This document shows, one piece after another, positions 1-5,902 of a stretch of 12,064 nucleotides of DNA. Source of the DNA: JAHQVK01 sp039819565 (GTDB lineage Bacteria > Myxococcota > Kuafuiibacteriia > Kuafuiibacteriales > Kuafuiibacteriaceae); the NCBI GenBank assembly GCA_039819565.1, contig JBCBRU010000230.1, positions 1 through 12,064 of the forward strand, read 5' to 3'. The stretch's first letter is position 1. Every line of letters begins with the position of its first letter. A program made the position numbers and the translations under genes. Under the pieces are notes generated by a model. That model ran no database searches, had not been told where the DNA came from, and was given only the letters and a program-made list of their open reading frames with translations.

Positions 1-1277
1 CCAACTGCGGAGGCCCGTCGAGGCCGGACGCGGGCGGGCCCGCCGACGCGGGCGAGCTCGACACCGGCCCCCCGGGGATGGACGCCGAGGCCGACCTCGG
101 CCCTCGCGAGGTCTCCGTGCCGGATGCCACGACCTGCGCATGCCCGTGCTCTTCGGACCGCTGCGTGGACGGACGTTGCGAGCCGGCCGTGGTCGTGGAG
201 CTCGTGGCCGCGGGTTCGGGACACACTTGCGCCAGCCCCGGAGGCTTGGGACCGCTCTGGTGCTGGGGCGACAATCGCTCCGGGCAGCTGGGCCTCGGGG
301 GAGCCGCCGGAGATCTCGTGACCGAGCCTTCGACAGTGGCCCTCTCTGGCTCCAAGCTGGGCCTCAGCGCGGGCGAGACCAGCACCTGCGCCACCCTCAA
401 CTCCGGACAGATGTGGTGCTTCGGGAGCAACGACTCCAACCGCCTGGGCCGAGAGGAGAGCGGCAACAGCGCTCGACCGGTCCTCATCGGCGCCGACTTG
501 AGCGTAGCCTGGAGTCAACCCAGCGTGCGGGGACGACATGCCTGCGCCACCACGAGCACCGGCCGGGCCTTCTGTTGGGGGCGCGCGAAAGAGGGACAAG
601 TGGGCGCCTTCGACGCCGACGCCGTGCCCCTCGTGTCCCGGACCCCAGCCTCGGTAGCTACATTCCTCGCCGTGGCGGTGGGGGAGCGCCATAGCTGTGG
701 TCTCGCGGTGAGCCGGCGACTCCGTTGCTGGGGTCGAAATCAACGAGGCCAGACGGGTCGGGACCCTACCACAGACATGGTCTACCGCCCCGAAAACGCC
801 GGCGTGGGTACCTACCTCGACGTGGCCGCCGCCAAGAGCGCAACCTGCGCGGTCCGCACGGACGGACAGCTGCGCTGCGCCGGCGACAACAGCTCGAACC
901 GTTTTGGCCTCGCCCAGGGAGCGTCGAGCATCGTCTCCGCCTTCGTGCCCGTGGAGGGCATCTCTGACGTCCGAGACATAGAGATGGGGGCGGATCACCA
1001 GTGCGCACTCACGAGCGACGATCGTCTGCTCTGTTGGGGCGCCAACCCCGACGGGCAACTCGGGGTGGGAGACCTCCTCAGACGCACCGCGCCCACCGAG
1101 GTCTCCTCGCCCCAGGACGCAGGCTGGGTTCAGGTGAGCACCGGCGAAAACCACACCTGCGCCATCGACGGCGCCGGCGCTTTGTTTTGCTGGGGACAGG
1201 CGGGAGCGGGTCAGCTCGGCCCGGAGTGCGGCCGGCGCAACCGAGACCTTCCCTGCCGAGTATGTCTCGAACCCTAG
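1..1277 (+). CDS. RCC1-repeat secreted/surface protein, 5' partial
   Basis: The frame is open from the window edge, so the true start lies upstream; the ATG at 78 is not needed as a start. The visible part begins Asn-Cys-Gly-Gly followed by an Asp/Ala/Gly/Pro-rich stretch. This resembles the region just after a lipoprotein cysteine in myxobacterial surface proteins, but the lipobox itself is not visible and Asn at -1 would be unusual. Next comes a Cys-rich module (five Cys at residues 20-34 counted from the ATG at 78). Then come seven RCC1-type blades, each with a His/Ser/Ala-x-Cys-Ala-like element and a [W/F/R/L]-C-[W/F/A]-G element, then Gly-Gln-x-Gly. Paired cysteines (51/62, 104/114, 156/166, 207/217, 257/267, 309/319, 361/371) suggest one disulfide per blade in an exported seven-bladed propeller. 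The C-terminus has three more Cys. RCC1 propellers usually bind proteins; no enzyme motif is seen. The family call is firm, the role unknown. Confidence 0.88.
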   Translation, partial: NCGGPSRPDAGGPADAGELDTGPPGMDAEADLGPREVSVPDATTCACPCSSDRCVDGRCEPAVVVELVAAGSGHTCASPGGLGPLWCWGDNRSGQLGLGGAAGDLVTEPSTVALSGSKLGLSAGETSTCATLNSGQMWCFGSNDSNRLGREESGNSARPVLIGADLSVAWSQPSVRGRHACATTSTGRAFCWGRAKEGQVGAFDADAVPLVSRTPASVATFLAVAVGERHSCGLAVSRRLRCWGRNQRGQTGRDPTTDMVYRPENAGVGTYLDVAAAKSATCAVRTDGQLRCAGDNSSNRFGLAQGASSIVSAFVPVEGISDVRDIEMGADHQCALTSDDRLLCWGANPDGQLGVGDLLRRTAPTEVSSPQDAGWVQVSTGENHTCAIDGAGALFCWGQAGAGQLGPECGRRNRDLPCRVCLEP

Positions 1278-1900
1278 AAGCTGTAGCCGAAACCGACCCC
1301 TAGCAAAGGCACGACAGGGCGCAGTCGAATCGAGCTCCCCGCCAGAGAAGACCTCCCGCTGCTCGCGAGAGGAATGATGGCCCCGACCTCCGCGAGTAGA
1401 TACAGCCCCTCATCCACGAGACCTGGCCGCCATAGATACCCTGCCCTCGGTCCTGCGTAGACCATGAAATAGTCCAGCCGCTCTCCGCCGCCACTCGTGA
1501 TCTCGAGGTCCTCATAGCCGACGGGCAAACTCACCAACCATCCTCGGGGCCGTCCATCCTCGACGAAGAAGTAGCGCGGCCCGAAGTTCACCCCCACCCG
1601 CTGCCTCACCGCGAGCGGGTCGCTCCCCTGGATGTCAAAGAGCGCGTCCCGAAACAGCGCCGGGAGGTTCTGAGAGAAGACGTTCGAGCCAAGATGCCAG
1701 TGGCGATCCACGGGGACGTGCACGAGGAAGGACCAGCCGTCGTTGAAGAAGTTGAGCGGCTCCAGCTCGAGGTAGAGATGCTCTCGATAGTCCGTGGCGG
1801 CCTCCTCGGCGTGGGCCGGTCCCGCGGACGAAAGGCACGCCATCAGGGCGACCGCGCGCGCGAGGGTGTCGTGGGAGCTCTTCGGTACCATCCGACGCAA
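1274..1900 (-). CDS. Small outer-membrane beta-barrel protein, hypothetical
   Basis: The protein is 208 residues from a TTG at 1900, or 205 from the ATG at 1891; neither has a convincing Shine-Dalgarno, and the ATG is as likely. Residues 1-31 form a signal peptide with Arg/Lys at the front, a hydrophobic core and an Ala-His-Ala cleavage motif before Glu-Glu. The mature part has alternating short amphipathic strands (for example around LYLELEPL, VGVNFGPRYFF, LYLLAEVG and VPLLGVGFGYSF) and a terminal Phe, as expected for a BamA-inserted outer-membrane barrel of about eight strands. No specific family is recognised. The stop overlaps that of the convergent RCC1 gene by four bases (CTAG at 1274-1277). 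The gene is divergent from the thioredoxin-like frame, with about 220 bases between. Confidence 0.75.
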   Translation of the reverse strand: MRRMVPKSSHDTLARAVALMACLSSAGPAHAEEAATDYREHLYLELEPLNFFNDGWSFLVHVPVDRHWHLGSNVFSQNLPALFRDALFDIQGSDPLAVRQRVGVNFGPRYFFVEDGRPRGWLVSLPVGYEDLEITSGGGERLDYFMVYAGPRAGYLWRPGLVDEGLYLLAEVGAIIPLASSGRSSLAGSSIRLRPVVPLLGVGFGYSF

Positions 1901-2124
1901 GCTTCTGCTCGCAGCACCCGCGGGGGACTGACCGCAGGCGACGAAGCTCTGACTCGACCTGCCCGCCGCGAGGATCCTCAGGTCCGGGCTTGACCCACAG
2001 AGGCTCTGACCTTTGTGGACTCGAGCTTCTCGTCTCCGGACTTCGAGGGGACGTGACGGACGCCACGTATTTCGAGCGGCGTCCCGCCTCGATTCGCTTT
2101 CGGCAATCGGCTAGAACTCGGACC

Positions 2125-2664
2125 GTGAGGCGATGGTTGGGCGCAGCAGCGCTGACGTGCGTAGCGGTGTCCGCTCCTTCTTCGGTCCGCGGCGAGACCT
2201 TAGCCCTCGACGCCGACCTCGATCTTCCCGGCACCAAGCTCCTGGCCGTCGAGTTCTTCGCGACCTGGTGCAAGCCCTGCCTCGAGGCCGTGCCTCGGTG
2301 GGAAGCGCTCCGGCGCAAGTATGCCCGCCAGGGGCTCCGTCTGGTGGTGGTGGCGGTGAAAGACGACATCAACCGCTGCAACGACGTACCTTGGGCACCG
2401 GACGCCATTATCTGTGATGACGAAGGACGGCTTGCGAAGCGCTTCGGAGTGCGCCAGCTCCCAGCGGCCTTCCTGTGGGACTGGCAAGGTCATCTCCTGG
2501 CGTCGCAAGCTGGGGTGGCAGAGGTCGAAACCCGCGTCGAGGGCTGGATGCAGGCGAACCCGCGCGTCGACATCGCGGTGTCCCTTCGACAGAAGGAAGC
2601 CGGACTCGGGCCCAAGCTCTTCGCCGCCTCCTGGCCGCGGAGATTACAGCGTCCGGAAAGCTGA
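2125..2664 (+). CDS. TlpA/thioredoxin-like periplasmic protein (probably the N-terminal half of a frameshifted gene)
   Basis: I start at the GTG at 2125 rather than upstream because it gives a clean signal peptide (Arg-Arg-Trp, then a hydrophobic run, cleavage about residue 23). The frame upstream (from 1990) reads as non-protein-like. A TAGAAC -10-like element sits 7 bases before the GTG with no Shine-Dalgarno, so a leaderless start is possible. The thioredoxin fold is clear: strand VEFFATW, then the redox motif Cys49-Lys-Pro-Cys52, helix, LVVVAVK, and a cis-Pro loop at QLPAAF (Pro113). Two extra cysteines (85 and 97) lie between. It probably acts as a periplasmic thiol-disulfide reductase or a redox-fold scaffold. 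After residue 145 the strand RVDIAVSL and helix start GLGPKLFA look like the beginning of the next domain. That domain continues only in the -1 frame; the last 11 residues here look like frameshift tail. The frame ends at the TGA at 2662. Confidence 0.8.
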   Translation: MRRWLGAAALTCVAVSAPSSVRGETLALDADLDLPGTKLLAVEFFATWCKPCLEAVPRWEALRRKYARQGLRLVVVAVKDDINRCNDVPWAPDAIICDDEGRLAKRFGVRQLPAAFLWDWQGHLLASQAGVAEVETRVEGWMQANPRVDIAVSLRQKEAGLGPKLFAASWPRRLQRPES

Positions 2665-2669
2665 CCGTC

Positions 2670-4040
2670 GTGGCCTCGGCATCCGAGCGCCGGGCCCTCC
2701 GCGCGCTGGCTCGCGCCTCCTTCCGTCCCGGATCCGACGAGGCGCTCCGCTGTGAAATTGGCCGAGCCGTCTCGCCGAACAGCGTCCTCGAAGCGGCGGT
2801 CATCCGAGGGGGGCAGCAGATTCAGCTCGGGCTCCTCTCCGCCGAGAGTCAGTGCCGCACCCACGATGTCTACGCGGCCTGGGATCCCCGAGATCCGGGC
2901 CGAAGCGTGGCACGGGTGGTGGCCAAGCTTCTCGCCTCGATTCGTCGTCCGGAGATCGAGCTTCCCGCCGCCGCCCAGCCCGTCCGCGCCGCGGTCGAGC
3001 CCGCGCCCATCCCCGCCGAGCCCGCTCCCATCCCCGCCGAGGTCCCCCAGCCCGCGCCCGCCGCCACCCGACTCGACCATCTCATCTCCCGGGCTGAGGC
3101 CCGTCTCCCTCCCGAGACCGAGCCGGAGACCGAGACTGAGCCCAGGGAGCCGGTCGACCCTTCGCTGCTTCAGGAGGACTGGCGGAGGGTGCGTAGCCTG
3201 GTCGTGCGCACACAACTTCCCCCTCCCGAGCGGATCGAGCTTCTCGAAGAGTATCTCAGGGGAAGCTTCCCTGAGGACGCCTACGCGCCGGCCGCGCGTC
3301 GGCTCCTGGCGGCGCTGAAAGCGAAGCGAGAGCCGCTCGAGGTGCTCGGTATGATCAAAGTTCCCGGCGGCAGGTTCAGGATAGGGTGTCGCTCAAACAA
3401 AGACGTCGGGTGCCGGAAGGATGAGCGTCCAAGTCAGGAGGCCCACCTCCCTACCTTCTACATCGACCGCACCGAAGTCACCATCGAAGCCTATCGAGCG
3501 TGCGTCGAAGCGGGGGTATGCAAGCCCCCCAAGTATCTCCCCACCCATCCAGACCTCCCCCCCCTCGCCGCAAAGGAATGTAACTACGCCCACCCGAAGC
3601 GGGCCGGACATCCCGTCAACTGCGTCAGCTCGGAAGACGCGGAAGGCTTCTGCGCTTTCATGGGTAAGCGGCTGCCTACGGAGCTCGAATGGGAGAAGGC
3701 CGCCCGCGGCACCGACGGCCGGCTCTACCCCTGGGGGAACCACAAGCCCACCTGCGACCTGGTCCATTTCTATGACCGAAAGCAGCGCCGTGGGTGCGGG
3801 CTCGAGCGCTCGACGAGAGCGAAGTCCGGGCGCAAGGGCGCGAGCCCCTACGGCGTCGTCCACATGGCGGGAAACCTCGACGAGTGGACGGCCACGGCCC
3901 CTTCCGGGCGCTCTGAGAGCCGCTGGGTCAAGGGCGGCAACTGGGTCTTGGACGAGAACTGGATGCGCCCCTCGCGACGATCGAGCGTCCCCGCCTCTCT
4001 GCGCTCCTCGACGATCGGCTTTCGCTGCGCGAGCTCCTAG
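2670..4040 (+). CDS. FlgO/CsgG-like domain plus SUMF1 (FGE-like) domain protein (probably the C-terminal part of a frameshifted gene)
   Basis: The frame is open further upstream (ATG at 2475), but everything before about 2628 reads as a shadow of the thioredoxin frame. The first plausible independent start is the GTG at 2670, five bases past the preceding TGA, with GGAAAG as a possible ribosome site. Protein-like sequence already begins at 2628 (LLAAEITASGKLTVV), which argues for a frameshift instead. From the N-terminus there is an alpha/beta domain (to about nt 2950) resembling FlgO/CsgG/TolB-N type domains, then a Pro/Ala/Glu linker (2955-3160) with EPAPIPA twice, then a helical segment. 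The SUMF1 domain (3343-4036) follows, with KVPGG, FYIDRTEVT, RLPTELEWEKAARG, YPWG, MAGNLDEWT, GGNW and GFRCA landmarks. True FGEs have a Cys pair shortly after GGS; here that stretch has no Cys, so copper-dependent FGE activity is unlikely and a structural or binding role is more likely. Location is presumably periplasmic. Confidence 0.8.
   Translation: MASASERRALRALARASFRPGSDEALRCEIGRAVSPNSVLEAAVIRGGQQIQLGLLSAESQCRTHDVYAAWDPRDPGRSVARVVAKLLASIRRPEIELPAAAQPVRAAVEPAPIPAEPAPIPAEVPQPAPAATRLDHLISRAEARLPPETEPETETEPREPVDPSLLQEDWRRVRSLVVRTQLPPPERIELLEEYLRGSFPEDAYAPAARRLLAALKAKREPLEVLGMIKVPGGRFRIGCRSNKDVGCRKDERPSQEAHLPTFYIDRTEVTIEAYRACVEAGVCKPPKYLPTHPDLPPLAAKECNYAHPKRAGHPVNCVSSEDAEGFCAFMGKRLPTELEWEKAARGTDGRLYPWGNHKPTCDLVHFYDRKQRRGCGLERSTRAKSGRKGASPYGVVHMAGNLDEWTATAPSGRSESRWVKGGNWVLDENWMRPSRRSSVPASLRSSTIGFRCASS
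2997..3038 (+). repeat. 21-bp tandem duplication encoding EPAPIPA twice
   Basis: Two adjacent 21-base copies (2997-3017 and 3018-3038) differ at one position (GCG versus GCT, synonymous). They encode Glu-Pro-Ala-Pro-Ile-Pro-Ala in the linker of the SUMF1 protein. Such in-frame duplications in Pro/Glu linkers arise by slippage and change linker length without disrupting the flanking domains. Confidence 0.85.
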
Positions 4041-4070
4041 TACCTCGCCATAGGCCTTCCTTAAGCGTCC

Positions 4071-4092
4071 ATCATCCGTGATCGCGGACGAT
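4071..4092. terminator. Candidate hairpin downstream of the SUMF1 gene
   Basis: Inverted repeat: arm ATCATCCG (4071-4078), six-base loop, arm CGGACGAT (4085-4092), one mismatch in eight pairs. It lies about 30 bases past the SUMF1 stop. There is no T-run, so intrinsic termination is uncertain. Confidence 0.3.
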
Positions 4093-4124
4093 CCACCTTC
4101 GACTGGCGCTCATAGCGGATGAGA

Positions 4125-4142
4125 CGAGGCCATAGGGCCTCG
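4125..4142. terminator. Candidate hairpin between convergent transcripts
   Basis: A perfect 7-bp GC-rich stem CGAGGCC / GGCCTCG (4125-4131 and 4136-4142) closes an ATAG loop. It sits between two convergent transcription units and could stop RNA polymerase or block 3' decay on either strand. Neither side has a T-tract, so the call as a terminator is tentative. Confidence 0.4.
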
Positions 4143-4346
4143 CTCTAGGCCAATCCGGGCACGTAAACCAAATCTTGAGCCTAGTCTCTTCGGTCTTTCA
4201 TGGTTTTGACCGTCTGTACTTGAGGCTTGGTCAGCTCATCACTGGTTCGTTTCTTCCTCAAACACATCGCAGTTCTTACCCAAATGGTTCAGATCCATCT
4301 GGAGTTATCCCGCATTCGCAATTCGTGGTTCAGCCTGCCTAAACCC

Positions 4347-5444
4347 CTACGCGCAACGACTCTGGTACCAGTTCGAGTTGTCGATCAGATTCTCGATCTT
4401 CTTATCGTACCCATGATCACGCATCGCGTTTCGATAGAGGTCAATCATAGAATTATAGTTACTATGAAACTCTCTCACATCGTTCGGACCCGGTCGGGCG
4501 TCCTGAAGCAGCGCCGTCACGATCCTCTCCATCTCCGGTGACGCGAAGTCGTTCTTCGCGGCCTGATTGAGATCGTTAAACCCGGTCGTAGCTCGGAGCG
4601 CACGATAGGCCTCGTGCCCGCCGTGGTGTTTGACTTCGAGCATCTGATCCACCGTCACCTGCAGCTCGGCGATCTGGTACTCGAGGGGTTGGCAAGGGTG
4701 GTTGTTCTCTCGCTTAATCATGACCAGGCACTGAATATCTCGGTAGTAGTTATCTCGGACGCCCGGCTCGTGGCTTCCGGCATGGGAGAGCCGGTCGCAG
4801 ATCGCAGCGAGGCTCTCGTGCGTCGTGGCGGGGCTGAGCGCCGGCGCTCGACCATCGATGAAGCGGTTTTTCACCCGAAGAAGAGACCCGTTCCACATCG
4901 CGTCGATCATATCGAGGATGTTCGCGTTCCCTTGGCCGCAGTACTTGGCCAAAGTATTAAAGCTCGAGAACGAGATGGTGGCGCGGAGGATGTCCTTGCA
5001 GTTACTCACGAGGAGGTCCGGAGCCCCCTGCTGAGCCGCGTAGAGCACCGACTTGAAGTAGATACGGGCAAGCCCTTTGATCGGGCCATCGGAATAGTCG
5101 ATGTTCCACAGGAGCTTTCGTCCCTGCTCATCGCGCTCAGGGTACATGTACGCCTTTTCGGGGTCGAACCCCTTCTCGATCGCCGAAACCCGCTTTGCGA
5201 GCCGGCTCACCTTTTCGTCGAACTGCTGTTTGCAGTTGTAGGCGCTCTTCCCTACCGCAAGCTCCCGCGTCAGGGCGGACAGCTTTGCCTTCTGGGCGGA
5301 TCGATCGAGCGCCCCGAACGCCGCTGACGTCACCTGCGGATACTTGGCCTTGATGAGGGCCACGTCCGCATCGTGCTGCGCGTCGTTTTCGTACCCTTGA
5401 GCCCCTCGGTACCCGGTCTTGTCCTTTGCCTCTCGAACCGCCAC
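4347..5444 (-). CDS. RelA/SpoT-like nucleotide pyrophosphokinase-fold protein; candidate T6SS effector
   Basis: The protein is 365 residues from the GTG at 5444 (an in-frame stop lies close upstream; the ribosome site is weak). It has no signal peptide, membrane segment, PAAR or Rhs part. Residues 1-145 are mostly helical and basic. From about 143 I see the motif order of (p)ppGpp synthetases: LLVSNCKDILRATI (Asp151/Arg154, matching D-x-x-[G]-x-R); VKNRF (Lys192); an insertion of about 35 residues; YYRDI (Tyr234/Arg235, matching the GYRS loop); IAELQV (Glu260/Gln262, matching E-x-Q-I-R-T); and GGHEAY..LR (276-284, matching the helix after it). Known family role: transfer of pyrophosphate from ATP to a purine nucleotide. 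By inference, as the last gene of a T6SS operon it could be a secreted toxin of the Tas1 type, or a resident alarmone enzyme. GC is clearly below its neighbours (45-55 % in several 60-base stretches near its 3' end), suggesting separate acquisition. The motif reading is by eye only. Confidence 0.5.
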   Translation of the reverse strand: MAVREAKDKTGYRGAQGYENDAQHDADVALIKAKYPQVTSAAFGALDRSAQKAKLSALTRELAVGKSAYNCKQQFDEKVSRLAKRVSAIEKGFDPEKAYMYPERDEQGRKLLWNIDYSDGPIKGLARIYFKSVLYAAQQGAPDLLVSNCKDILRATISFSSFNTLAKYCGQGNANILDMIDAMWNGSLLRVKNRFIDGRAPALSPATTHESLAAICDRLSHAGSHEPGVRDNYYRDIQCLVMIKRENNHPCQPLEYQIAELQVTVDQMLEVKHHGGHEAYRALRATTGFNDLNQAAKNDFASPEMERIVTALLQDARPGPNDVREFHSNYNSMIDLYRNAMRDHGYDKKIENLIDNSNWYQSRCA

Positions 5445-5506
5445 GTTGTGGAGCGACTAGCACCGGCTAGGAGGGAACGCCATCGTTGGGGTCCTTCGAA
5501 TCAGCC

Positions 5507-5517
5507 GATAGACTATC
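5507..5517. promoter_or_regulatory. 11-bp palindrome upstream of the RelA/SpoT-like gene
   Basis: GATAG-A-CTATC is a perfect inverted repeat with a single central base, 63 bases upstream of the GTG at 5444 in the intergenic gap. Size and place fit a small operator, but one occurrence is weak evidence. Confidence 0.25.
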
Positions 5518-5539
5518 CCGCGCGCTTCGGGCGCCGGGA
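5516..5539 (-). terminator. Candidate hairpin after the 113-residue gene
   Basis: Arms TCCCGCGC (5516-5523) and GCG-C-CGGGA (5531-5539) form eight pairs with one bulged C and a seven-base loop. Read in the operon direction it begins about 22 bases after the stop at 5561. Without a U-tract it may only attenuate transcription. If active, it would partly separate expression of the RelA/SpoT-like gene from the tss genes. Confidence 0.3.
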
Positions 5540-5560
5540 GAGCTCGAGTGCGCACGAAAA

Positions 5561-5902
5561 CTATCGTATTCTCGTCGCGGCGAGGGCTTCGAGGAGGTCC
5601 TCGAGTTGCTCGACGGCGGCCACCAGCGCGCGGGCCGCCTCGCCGTCCCCCTCGGGGGCTTCAACCCCGTCGAAGGCCAACTGGGCCAGCGTATCTACCG
5701 TTTCAACAAAGGGCTCGAGGAGCTCCTGGTGCTCCTGATATTCCCTCTTCAATGCCGTCTTCAGGTCGGCCACGGCGCGGCCGACGAGGGCTCGGGGGTC
5801 GGGCGCTCCTCTCACGTGAGCGAAACGGTCCGGCTCGCGATCACGGGGCGGGTGCTGCCAGAGCTCCTCATCGAGGCACTCTTCGCCGGCTCCTACCTTC
5901 AC
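5561..5902 (-). CDS. Acidic 113-residue helical protein coupled to tssL, unknown function
   Basis: The start is a GTG at 5902 whose last two bases and next base form the TGA of tssL (GTGA, 4-base overlap), so translation is probably coupled. Longer open sequence upstream in this frame is only a shadow of tssL. The protein is rich in Glu and Asp, begins Met-Lys-Val-Gly-Ala-Gly-Glu-Glu-Cys, and has two likely amphipathic helices: residues about 36-76 (VADLKTALKREYQEHQELLE) and 87-110 (ARALVAAVEQLEDLLEALA). There is no signal peptide or membrane segment. I do not recognise a family. Its place between tssL and the RelA/SpoT-like gene makes it a candidate adaptor/chaperone, immunity protein or minor apparatus part; the sequence does not decide between these. 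Confidence 0.65.
   Translation of the reverse strand: MKVGAGEECLDEELWQHPPRDREPDRFAHVRGAPDPRALVGRAVADLKTALKREYQEHQELLEPFVETVDTLAQLAFDGVEAPEGDGEAARALVAAVEQLEDLLEALAATRIR

Larger units (their letters stand above)
4041..4346. other. Gene-poor, GC-poor gap between convergent genes
   Basis: This stretch lies between the stop of the SUMF1 gene and the stop of the convergent RelA/SpoT-like gene. I found no convincing coding frame on either strand; the minus-strand frames just past the RelA-like gene are under 25 codons. Two hairpins occupy the left part (described separately). GC falls toward the right: 28 of 60 bases are G or C in 4261-4320. A decayed gene cannot be excluded, but no recognisable protein fragment is seen. 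Confidence 0.6.

Noticed and set aside
1990..2124. Upstream start for the thioredoxin-like gene
   Set aside because: The added 45 residues read as non-coding and would bury the signal peptide; the GTG at 2125 explains the export signal.
2475..2627. ATG-initiated N-terminus of the SUMF1 frame
   Set aside because: It overlaps the thioredoxin domain in a different frame and is Arg/Gly-rich shadow sequence.
2620..2632. Programmed -1 frameshift signal
   Set aside because: No X-XXY-YYZ slippery heptamer is present at the junction; deletion or base error is simpler.
2490..3215. 241-codon minus-strand frame over the SUMF1 gene
   Set aside because: It is Gly/Arg-rich antisense of the FlgO-like domain and linker, with no family pattern.
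4227..4541. 104-codon plus-strand frame in the gap
   Set aside because: More than half overlaps the RelA/SpoT-like gene antisense, and no protein features are seen.
4614..5327. 237-codon plus-strand frame antisense to the RelA/SpoT-like gene
   Set aside because: It shows no domain, whereas the minus-strand frame has coherent conserved motifs.
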